A stretch of 64,000 bases of DNA from assembly GCA_039794245.1 (NCBI GenBank), contig JBDIVS010000012.1, forward strand, positions 1 to 64,000, written 5' to 3'. This DNA is from DAITQM01 sp039794245 (lineage in GTDB: Bacteria > Pseudomonadota > Gammaproteobacteria > Xanthomonadales > Wenzhouxiangellaceae). Of the stretch, positions 58,001-64,000 are shown piece by piece (position 1 is the first letter of the stretch; every line of letters starts with the position of its first letter). The notes beneath the pieces are model-generated. The model saw only the letters and a list, made by a program, of their open reading frames with translations. It did no database searches and was not told the DNA's origin. Made by a program: the position numbers and the translations under genes.

Positions 58001-59939
58001 CTTCCGCGAGCTTGGCCGCGACATCCAGCAGGAGCCGTTCACCGTCGTCGGTATCGGCGACATGTCGGGCGATGTGTTCGGCAACGGCATGCTGTTGTCG
58101 CGCCATATCCGCTTGCAGGGCGCGTTCAACCACCAGCACATCTTCATCGATCCCGATCCCGATTGCGAAAAAAGCTGGCACGAGCGGGAGCGGCTGTTCA
58201 AAATGCCGCGTTCGTCGTGGGACGATTACGACCGCGCGCTGCTCTCGCCCGGCGGCGGCATCTGGCGGCGCGATGCCAAGTCCATTGAACTTGCGCCCGC
58301 AGTGCGCGACTGGCTCGGCCTCGCGGCGGCCCGCGTCACGCCGCAGGAACTGATCCGCGCCCTCATCACCGCGCCGGTCGATCTGTTGTGGAACGGCGGC
58401 ATCGGCACCTACGTCAAGGCCAGCGGCGAAAGCCATGCCGATGTCGGTGACCGAGCGAACAATACGGTGCGCGTCAATGCCGGCGAACTGCGCTGCAAGG
58501 TGATCGGCGAAGGCGGCAACCTCGGCCTGACCCAACTGGCGCGCATCGAATATGCCGCCCGCGGCGGGCGGCTCAACACCGATTTCATCGACAACTCAGC
58601 CGGCGTCGATTGCTCGGACCACGAGGTCAACATCAAGATCCTGTTCCGCGAGGCGGGCGAAAAAATCACCGCCAGTGAACGCAACCGGATGCTGCGCGAC
58701 ATGCAAGACGAGGTCGAGCGCCTGGTGCTGCGCGGCAACTACCTGCAAAGCCAGTCGATCAGCCAGATGGAAACGCTGGCCAACGCCCGCCTCGGCGCCC
58801 AGATGCACCTGATCGCGACGCTCGAGCGCCTCGGCCTGCTCGACCGCGAACTCGAATTTCTGCCGAGCGACGAGCAGTTGCGCGAACGCATGAACCGTGG
58901 TGCGGCGTTGTCCAGGCCTGAACTTGCAGTCCTGCTGTCGTACAGCAAAATTCACGTCTATCGCGAGCTTCTGGCCGGCGACGGGCCGGACGATCCTTAC
59001 ATGGTGCGCGAGCTCGTGAACTACTTTCCCTCGGCGCTGCGCCACGGGGAGTGGCGCGAAATCATGCTGCGCCATCCGTTGAAACGCGAGATCATCGCCA
59101 CCCGCCTGACCAACAATATCGTCAACCGGATGGGCGCCTCGTTCGTGCTCCGCGTGCAGGAGGATACCGGCGCCGATATCGCAGCGATCATCAAGGCCTA
59201 CGCCGTGGCGCGCGAAATCTTCGCGGTGCGCAAACTGTGGAAGCAGGTCGAAGCGCTGGACAACACCGCGCCGGCCAAGGTGCAGGGCGAGGCGATGCTC
59301 AGTCTGTGGAACGTCATGCGCCAGGCGGTGCGCTGGTTCCTCAACCGGCCGGGTGGCGAGCCATTGGCGATCCAGCCCCTGATCGACCGCTACGCCCCTG
59401 GTATCACCGAGGCGCGGCGGCTGTTGCGCGAGCACCTGCCGCCGGCGCACGCCGAGGTGGTCAAGCGTAACAGCGCGCATTTCGCCGCTGCCGGTTTCGA
59501 TCCCGCTCTTGCCGCCGAAGTGGCCTTGAGCCCGCTGCTCATCGACCTGCTCGATATCGTCGATCAATCGCTGCTCACCGGCCGGCCGCTGGGGCAGGTC
59601 GTCGCCGTCTATTACGAACTCGACCGTGTCCTGGGCCTCGACTGGCTGCGCCGCGAAATCGAGGAGTTGCCGGCGCACGGCGACTGGGACGCGCACGCCC
59701 GCGGCTATCTGCGCAACGACATGCAGTTGCAGCACCGCCTGTTGACCGGCCAGGTGCTGAAACTGGACGGCAGCGAAGACGGCAGACAGCAGGTTGCGCG
59801 GTGGGCCGAAAAACACGGCGGCAGGCTGGCGCGCCTCGCTGCCATGCTCGAGGAAATGCGCAGCCGTCCGGGCTCCGATTTTGCCACCGTCACTGTCGCC
59901 ACCCGTTCCCTGGCCCAGATGGTCACCGCCGGGGCATAG
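55011..59939 (+). CDS. gdhB: NAD-specific glutamate dehydrogenase, large 180 kDa type
   Basis: Oxidative deamination of glutamate to 2-oxoglutarate. The 1642-residue protein is the full-length L-GDH180 class: long N-terminal ACT-like regulatory part (1-700), catalytic domain near 720-1200 with GGLRWSDRREDFRTEVLGLMK and the active-site Lys in KNTLIVPVGAKGGFVVK, NAD-binding GIGDMSGDVFGNGM, and a C-terminal helical region. It stands alone and is the largest gene of the window. It allows growth on glutamate or histidine products (compare hutU). Confidence 0.95.
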   Translation: MPAEAPDRRALIQTIETAVAALPEADVVPEGFTAVFLKRVPTAELAVRSTAEIAQVVLSMARLAAHRPPGEVLLRVFNPERARDGWESPHSVIQIVNDDMPFLVDSATMVLAEAGIAVHLIIHPVINVRRDGAALRGLAPADDPAGQAESLIHLEIDRQVGGAGFAHLEQRLRKSFADVALAVQDWEAMRDKAAAIAARLPKIASCIGAEICAEAAAFIDWLAADHFTFLGFREYVVEEVAGEREMRIVEGSGLGILRRVSPNHRPRKLASLSSAARDVEHRHHPIIVTKTNARSTVHRAGYMDYIGVLRYDAAGKVVGEYRILGLFTSGAYHRRVKETPLVRQKAAEVLERSGLRPRSHENKALQHILETLPRDELFQGTTDELYELAMGVLDLQERPQTRLFVRRERYGRFYSCMVFIPRDRFNTETRERIQAILKRALRGEQIDFTVQVSESNLARLHVIIRSRERGELSYDRDEIEKRIVLAVRSWLDELRALLVREHGELEGLRLAEHIGKALPTAYSEEVTPAVAVGDVMKIAELMSGGGLAISLYRPRIRTSAQRRVLRCKLFMHNQAQPLSRIFPIFESMGLKMISERPYEVDLGPNTTVWIQDFDMAPVVEQRLELEAVEASFTDALQRLIDGTMESDGFNRLIVQAQMAPRQVTLLRALSRYLLQTGMPFSQAYMEEVTSRYPLIARLLVALFENHFAPSGSGGAARRELKHALKWLLAGSGESPFADSVRQVIDQLGTAREERVAALRRAIESGLETISSQDDDRILRGFYELIEATLRTNYFQPPDPEFGEYLCFKLDSARVPELPKPRPYRETWVYSPRVEGVHLRAGPVARGGLRWSDRREDFRTEVLGLMKAQNVKNTLIVPVGAKGGFVVKRPPAGDRQALHDEVVYCYRNFITALLALADNRLGKGIRPPPGIVRRDGDDPYLVVAADKGTATFSDIANRIALDQGFWLGDAFASGGSNGYDHKAMAITAKGAWECVKRHFRELGRDIQQEPFTVVGIGDMSGDVFGNGMLLSRHIRLQGAFNHQHIFIDPDPDCEKSWHERERLFKMPRSSWDDYDRALLSPGGGIWRRDAKSIELAPAVRDWLGLAAARVTPQELIRALITAPVDLLWNGGIGTYVKASGESHADVGDRANNTVRVNAGELRCKVIGEGGNLGLTQLARIEYAARGGRLNTDFIDNSAGVDCSDHEVNIKILFREAGEKITASERNRMLRDMQDEVERLVLRGNYLQSQSISQMETLANARLGAQMHLIATLERLGLLDRELEFLPSDEQLRERMNRGAALSRPELAVLLSYSKIHVYRELLAGDGPDDPYMVRELVNYFPSALRHGEWREIMLRHPLKREIIATRLTNNIVNRMGASFVLRVQEDTGADIAAIIKAYAVAREIFAVRKLWKQVEALDNTAPAKVQGEAMLSLWNVMRQAVRWFLNRPGGEPLAIQPLIDRYAPGITEARRLLREHLPPAHAEVVKRNSAHFAAAGFDPALAAEVALSPLLIDLLDIVDQSLLTGRPLGQVVAVYYELDRVLGLDWLRREIEELPAHGDWDAHARGYLRNDMQLQHRLLTGQVLKLDGSEDGRQQVARWAEKHGGRLARLAAMLEEMRSRPGSDFATVTVATRSLAQMVTAGA

Positions 59940-59994
59940 TTTTCCCCCGCAGAGCGGCGGCCGGCGCGGCAGTCGCCCGCCCGGCGGGTTTCGA

Positions 59995-60402
59995 CTACGA
60001 GCCCTTGAGTTCGCGGTCGATTTCGTAACGTTTGGAAGTCAGGTAGGCTTCCATGCGTTGCAAGCGCAGTTCGAGTTCTCGGAAGCGGTGGCGGATCTCG
60101 CCGAACGTATTTTTGGGTTCGATCGTGGTTTTGCGCCAGAAGGTTTCTTCCTCGGTGCTGGCGTACAGGTCGCGCGGTTTGGCCGGCAGGATGAGGCACA
60201 AGATGATGTAGCCGGTGATCACGAACGGGGTGAACGGGACCGCCGCGATCAGGGTCACCACCCTGACGGTGCGCCGGTCCAGGCCGAGATAGTCGGCGAT
60301 ACCGGAGCAGACGCCGCACAAGATGCGGTCGTCGCGGTTGCGGTACAGGCGGTGGGGGTTGATCCTGTCGCCGGGGTCGGGGCGGTCGTAGCGGCGGTTC
60401 AT
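59995..60402 (-). CDS. pspC: Phage shock protein C (PspC domain)
   Basis: A 135-residue protein with the PspC motif LYRNRDDRILCGVCSGIADYLGLDRRTVRV, one TM helix (about 48-72), and a cytoplasmic helical tail. It works with PspB to sense membrane stress and release PspA. The ATG overlaps the pspB stop by 4 bases. Confidence 0.9.
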   Translation of the reverse strand: MNRRYDRPDPGDRINPHRLYRNRDDRILCGVCSGIADYLGLDRRTVRVVTLIAAVPFTPFVITGYIILCLILPAKPRDLYASTEEETFWRKTTIEPKNTFGEIRHRFRELELRLQRMEAYLTSKRYEIDRELKGS

Positions 60403-60617
60403 GAGTGGCGTCTCCAGTCGGGTACCTCGGCGTCGAGGATACGTTCGAGGTTGTGGATGCGGTCTTCCATGCGTCTGGACGATTCCCACATCTCGCTCAG
60501 CATTTTCTCATCCTCGCTGGACAAGCCGCGGTTGGCGCGCATCTTGGAGAGGTAGTGGAAAACGATCCAGATGGGCGCGACGACGGTCAGAAAGATGATG
60601 CCGAAGACTTCGCTCAT
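60399..60617 (-). CDS. pspB: Phage shock protein B
   Basis: A 72-residue membrane protein: TM helix (GIIFLTVVAPIWIVFHYLS) then a short coiled coil ending DWRRHS, the usual PspB layout. It lies 3 bases after pspA. Confidence 0.9.
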   Translation of the reverse strand: MSEVFGIIFLTVVAPIWIVFHYLSKMRANRGLSSEDEKMLSEMWESSRRMEDRIHNLERILDAEVPDWRRHS

Positions 60618-60620
60618 CGT

Positions 60621-61310
60621 TCACTCCTTGGCCGGCGACGCCGGTTTGGGGCTTTTGGCGAGGCGGGCCTTGAGGGCGGCCAGCTCGTCGGCGACTTTAT
60701 CCTCGTCGGCGAGTTTGGTGAGTTCTTCGCCCACCGTGCTCTGCCGGCCGAGTTCGAGCGCCTCGGATTCTGCCTCGAGGTGTTCGATCCGGCGCTCGGC
60801 CGATTCGAATTTGAACAGCATATCGTCGATTTTAGCGGTGTGGACCTGGCGCCGCGCTTTCAACTGCGTGCCGGCGTGCCGCTGGCGCAGGACCAGCGTG
60901 CGCTGGCGGGCCTTGGCGTCGGCCAGTTTGGCTTGCAGGCGCGAAATGTCCTCGGCGAAGCGCTGCTGTTGCTCCTCGAGATGCTGGCATTCTTCGGCGG
61001 CCGCCCTGCGGCGCTCGCCGAGCGCCGCTTTTTCGAGCAGCGCGGCTTTGGCCAGATCCTCGCGTTCCTTGCGCAGCGCGAGTTCCGCCTTGCTTTCCCA
61101 TTCGCCCTGCTCCTGTTCGAGCCGGGCCAGGTGGCGGTTGCGCTCCTTGTGGTCGGCGATGCACTTGGCGGCCGCCGAGCGCAACTCGACGAGCGTGTCT
61201 TCCATCTCCTGAATCATCAGGCGGATGATTTTTTCCGGATCCTCCGCCTTTTCGAGCAGGGCGTTGAGATTGGCGTTGATGATGTCCGACAGTCTGGAAA
61301 AGATGCCCAT
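60621..61310 (-). CDS. pspA: Phage shock protein A
   Basis: A peripheral membrane coiled-coil protein of the ESCRT-III/IM30 family that stabilises damaged inner membrane. The 229-residue sequence begins MGIFSRLSDIINANLNALLEKAEDPEKIIRLMIQEME, the hallmark amphipathic start, and is helical throughout. It heads pspABC behind a sigma-54 promoter. Confidence 0.95.
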   Translation of the reverse strand: MGIFSRLSDIINANLNALLEKAEDPEKIIRLMIQEMEDTLVELRSAAAKCIADHKERNRHLARLEQEQGEWESKAELALRKEREDLAKAALLEKAALGERRRAAAEECQHLEEQQQRFAEDISRLQAKLADAKARQRTLVLRQRHAGTQLKARRQVHTAKIDDMLFKFESAERRIEHLEAESEALELGRQSTVGEELTKLADEDKVADELAALKARLAKSPKPASPAKE

Positions 61311-61346
61311 GGCGATCTCCTGGTTTGGGGATGACGCTCCAGGTGA

Positions 61347-61362
61347 TGCAGCGGGTGTGCCA
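61347..61362 (-). promoter_or_regulatory. Sigma-54 promoter of pspABC
   Basis: Minus strand TGGCAC, 5 bases, CTGCA, with the GG and GC dinucleotides 10 bases apart as required. It lies 36 bases before pspA. The activator PspF is not in this window. Confidence 0.8.
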
Positions 61363-61838
61363 ATTGTGGTGTGGCCGGTGGCCGGGGCGCCGGTCCGCGA
61401 GGTGAGAAGATCACGGACCGCGCGGGTATTTTTGCCGTAATTGATTGATTAAACTAAGAAAATTCTTTCCGGCATTGCGGCTGTAGCGGGCCCTGGGCAG
61501 CCTGGTTTAGGGCCTTTGGCAGCCGCTGGCGCCGGGGTTTCAGGCGCCCGCCGCCGCCGGCGGGCGGTGTGGCAGGAACCCGTACCTGGCGGTTTTCCCC
61601 GGATGTTGGCGAATGACACCGGATGGCTCGTTATCGCTCGCGGAACCCGACTGCCCGGCTGTGGTCCCAGCGGGGCATGGCGATCTGCCATCGCTGCCGG
61701 TGGTGATAGCGCCGGTCGAGCCGCTCGCGGTACACTATGTCGGATATCCGCCCGGCGGATACCAGAACCATCGCCCCTGCACGCCGAGCGGCTGCGCCGC
61801 GGCAGATCGCGTTACCCAAAATTTCCGGAGGAGCCCGA
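61363..61838 (+). other. Divergent region between psp operon and FKBP gene
   Basis: About 475 bases without a supported gene. It holds an AT-rich stretch (61435-61465), which may carry upstream activator sites for psp, and a perfect 9-bp GC hairpin at 61545-61566 (CGCCCGCCG/CGGCGGGCG). Open frames here are short and Arg/Pro-rich. The FKBP promoter probably lies near 61730 (TACACT). Confidence 0.4.
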
Positions 61839-62561
61839 ATGATTCGTCACAATCCGTTGCTGCTGTCGCTGCTTGTGCTGGCCGGACCGGCCATGGCGCA
61901 GCAGTCGGCCGATGTCCTGTCCGACAAGAGCAAGCTGAGTTACGCCGTCGGTTTCGACATGGGCATGAACCTCAAACGGCAGAACATCGACCTCGACCTC
62001 GAACAACTGGTCCGCGCGATCCGCGACACTTTCAGCGAGGTCGAGCCGAGCGTGCCGCGCGAGGAGATGGCGACGATCCTGACTGCCCTGCAGCAGAAGA
62101 TCCGGGCCGAGCAGATCGAGCGCTTCAAGCAGCTTTCCGAGGAGAACCAGAGCAAATCCAACGCTTTTCTCGCCGACAACGCCAAAAAATCCGGTGTCGT
62201 CTCGCTGCCGAGCGGTGTGCAGTACCGGGTGATCGAAGAAGGCGAGGGCGCGCGGCCGAAGTTGAGCGATACGGTCAGTATCCATTTCCGCGGCTCGAAG
62301 ATGGACGGCTGGGAATTCGACAGCACCTTCGCCCGCGCTCAGCCGGAGATCTTCAAGATCGAGGACATCACGGTCCAGGGCTGGCAGGAGGTACTGCCGT
62401 TGATGCGTGAAGGTGCCACCTGGCGGGTCTATCTGCCGCCGGAAATGGCCTTTGGCGCGCGCGGTAACCCGCCGATCGGCCCGAACGAGGCGGTGATCTT
62501 CGAACTCAAGCTGGTGCAGATCAATCCGCCCGTTCCGGCACAGGCCCAGGGCGGCGGTTGA
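61839..62561 (+). CDS. FKBP-type peptidyl-prolyl isomerase (FkpA/Mip-like)
   Basis: A periplasmic folding factor of 240 residues: signal peptide (ends GPAMA), an N-terminal dimerisation domain (SYAVGFDMGMNLKRQNIDLD), a long helix and a C-terminal FKBP domain with GVQYRVIEEGEGA, VSIHFRGSKMDGWEFDST and EMAFGARGNPP. One substitution is notable: the usual hydrophobic VIPGWxEAL is VQGWQEVLPLM. A strong GGAGGAG ribosome site precedes the ATG. Confidence 0.9.
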   Translation: MIRHNPLLLSLLVLAGPAMAQQSADVLSDKSKLSYAVGFDMGMNLKRQNIDLDLEQLVRAIRDTFSEVEPSVPREEMATILTALQQKIRAEQIERFKQLSEENQSKSNAFLADNAKKSGVVSLPSGVQYRVIEEGEGARPKLSDTVSIHFRGSKMDGWEFDSTFARAQPEIFKIEDITVQGWQEVLPLMREGATWRVYLPPEMAFGARGNPPIGPNEAVIFELKLVQINPPVPAQAQGGG

Positions 62562-62565
62562 ACGC

Positions 62566-63369
62566 ATGACGGTGGCCGCGGTCCCGGACCCGGTTCAGGC
62601 GTTGCAGTCGCCGTGCATCGGAGTCTGCCGGCTCGACGCGGACCATTATTGTCTCGGCTGCCGGCGTCACAGTGACGAGATTGCCGCCTGGTCCGCGCTG
62701 CGCGAGGCTGATCGCCGCCGGATCGCCGGCGCACTGCCCGCTCGGTGGGCGGCGAGCCACGCCGCGCTGTCGGCTAGGCTTGCGCCGACGCTGCATTCGC
62801 TGGATCAACCGCTTTCGACGCTGCCGCTGCATGTCCCGCCGTTGCCGGCCGGCCACGGCCGCCGCCGGCCGGCCGCGGTGCTGGTGCCGGTGGTTCTGGC
62901 GCCCGAACCGGGTGTGTTGTTCACGGTGCGGCAGGCGGATCTGGCGCACCATGCCGGGCAGGTCGCTTTTCCGGGCGGCGGCGCCGAAGCGAGTGACGCC
63001 GGGGCGGTCGTTACCGCGTTGCGTGAGGCCGAGGAGGAAATCGGCTTGCCGGCGGCGCAGGTGAGGCCGCTTGGCTATCTCGACCGGATCGAGACCCTTT
63101 CGGGATTCAGGTTGACACCGGTCGTCGGCCTGATCGCCGTGCTGCCGGAATTGCGCCTCGCCGCCTCCGAAGTCGCTGCGTCCTTTGTCCTGCCGCTGAA
63201 AACGCTGCTCGCCGGCGGGGCTTTTACGATGGGCGATCACGCGAGCGGCGGCCGGCGCTATCGCCTGCCGGAATTGCAGTACCAAAACTGGCGTATCTGG
63301 GGGGCGAGCGCGGTGATCCTGGCCGCGCTCCGCAGCCGTCTTGCCGCCGCCGGCTTGTGCCCGGCGTGA
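62566..63369 (+). CDS. DUF1289-NUDIX fusion protein
   Basis: A 267-residue fusion. Residues 14-50 are a DUF1289 domain with the Cys pattern SPCIGVCRLDADHYCLGCRR (four Cys, probable metal site). Residues 85-260 are a NUDIX hydrolase of the CoA pyrophosphatase type: the box is visible as GGGAEASDAGAVVTALREAEEEIGL with REAxEE(x)G in place. The fusion could link metal or Fe-S status to CoA or nucleotide turnover (inference). It starts 4 bases after the FKBP gene. Confidence 0.82.
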   Translation: MTVAAVPDPVQALQSPCIGVCRLDADHYCLGCRRHSDEIAAWSALREADRRRIAGALPARWAASHAALSARLAPTLHSLDQPLSTLPLHVPPLPAGHGRRRPAAVLVPVVLAPEPGVLFTVRQADLAHHAGQVAFPGGGAEASDAGAVVTALREAEEEIGLPAAQVRPLGYLDRIETLSGFRLTPVVGLIAVLPELRLAASEVAASFVLPLKTLLAGGAFTMGDHASGGRRYRLPELQYQNWRIWGASAVILAALRSRLAAAGLCPA

Positions 63370-63397
63370 GTGTTGCCCCACGGCGGATCGTCTGGCG

Positions 63398-64000
63398 GTG
63401 AATGGAGCGCGCTTTTCCGGCCGCTGGCCGGTTCTCGAACAGGGTCTGTTGAACCCGGGGCTCGATCTCGCCCCTTACGCCGGCCAGTTCCAGCGCCGCG
63501 GCGTCGTGCAGATTCCCGATATCCTGCGCCCCGAAATCGCCGAGTTGCTTTATTCCACACTGGAACGCGAGGTGCCCTGGTCGCTGGCTTATCGTGACGC
63601 CGGCGGCAATCGCCGGCTGCCGCCGGTCGAAGGGCAGGCCTGGGGCAGCGGCGATATGGCCCGGCCTGACCAGGCCCGGATTGACGAGGAAATCTACGCC
63701 ATCGCCCGCGCCGGCCGCTTCCAGTTCCGCTATCGCACCTATATGCTGGTGTCATCGTATCTCGACCCGGCGACCCGGCCGTTACCGCTGCACCGGCTGC
63801 TCGAGCTGTTCAACCGCGGCGACTGGCTGGCGGCGATGCGGCGGATCATCGGCGAAGCCGGCGTGGCACGCATCGACGGCCAGGCGACCTGCTACCGGGC
63901 CGGCGATTTTTTGACCTGCCACGACGACGCCGAGAGCGACGACAGCATCCGCTACGCCGCCTACGTGCTCAGCCTGACGCGCGACTGGCGCGCCGACTGG
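63398..64000 (+). CDS. 2OG-Fe(II) oxygenase, partial (runs off the window)
   Basis: An open frame from GTG 63398 to the window end, 201 codons and incomplete. The start is inferred because an ATG at 63402 is out of frame and hits a stop at once. It begins NGARFSGRWPVLEQGL, and has VVQIPDILRPEIAELLY, an FRYRTYMLVSSYL strand and AGDFLTCHDDAESDD, where His-x-Asp (HDD) would bind iron. The second His and the 2-oxoglutarate Arg should lie past the edge. Probable prolyl hydroxylase-like enzyme; substrate unknown. Confidence 0.7.
   Translation, partial: MNGARFSGRWPVLEQGLLNPGLDLAPYAGQFQRRGVVQIPDILRPEIAELLYSTLEREVPWSLAYRDAGGNRRLPPVEGQAWGSGDMARPDQARIDEEIYAIARAGRFQFRYRTYMLVSSYLDPATRPLPLHRLLELFNRGDWLAAMRRIIGEAGVARIDGQATCYRAGDFLTCHDDAESDDSIRYAAYVLSLTRDWRADW

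Overview
The window is a GC-rich chromosomal segment from a gammaproteobacterium. The evidence is gene order: ygfB-like/pepP/ubiH/ubiI facing a TIGR02449 gene, zapA, 6S RNA and ygfA; tig-clpP-clpX-lon-hupB-ppiD; miaB-phoH-ybeY-corC; and an NAD-type 180 kDa glutamate dehydrogenase. The genus cannot be fixed from sequence alone; an environmental lineage outside the enterobacteria is likely. There is no rRNA, prophage or CRISPR array.

Layout. 0.2-4.5 kb (minus): ubiquinone hydroxylases, PepP and a UPF0149 protein. 4.7-7.4 kb (plus): TIGR02449, zapA, 6S RNA, 5-formyl-THF cyclo-ligase, EVE protein and rpiA. 7.8-8.4 kb: a broken group II intron reverse transcriptase cut by a miniature inverted-repeat element (MITE). 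8.6-18.2 kb (minus): the most unusual locus, a set of envelope genes. It holds two lipoproteins, a PEGA/formylglycine-enzyme-fold membrane protein, a TolQ/ExbB/MotA-like channel, an actin-like/FHA-like protein, and two ExbD-like subunits that carry von Willebrand A (VWA) domains in place of a periplasmic wall-binding domain. I know of no described system with this composition. 18.3-23.6 kb: tRNA-Arg, miaB, phoH, ybeY, corC and a DUF4105 protein. 23.7-25.0 kb: ompW and four tRNAs whose spacers hold CTAG-heptad palindromes. 25.1-34.0 kb: tig, clpP, clpX, lon, hupB, two tRNAs and ppiD. 34.0-44.6 kb: hflKC, fabI/yidD, a dksA-like gene, an OmpA protein, a three-gene glycan cassette, sufE/cysS, a PepQ-like peptidase and tRNA-Pro. 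44.7-49.1 kb: an accessory stretch with a frameshifted HExxH protein, an SPFH/ribbon-helix-helix pair behind a perfect consensus promoter, a DUF4143 ATPase and nested duplications of the hutU 3' end. 49.1-64 kb: hutU, dsbB, class II DAHP synthase, a peroxiredoxin-like protein, an acyl-CoA dehydrogenase, gdhB, pspABC behind a sigma-54 promoter, an FKBP, a DUF1289-NUDIX fusion and a partial 2OG-Fe(II) oxygenase running off the end.

Three copies of one MITE family (ends CCCAACTGTTGCAT) lie at 8.33, 13.08 and 50.83 kb. Each touches a gene: it disrupts the reverse transcriptase, truncates a small gene inside the VWA operon, and sits directly upstream of dsbB. Assignments rest on motifs read by eye; no database search was possible.
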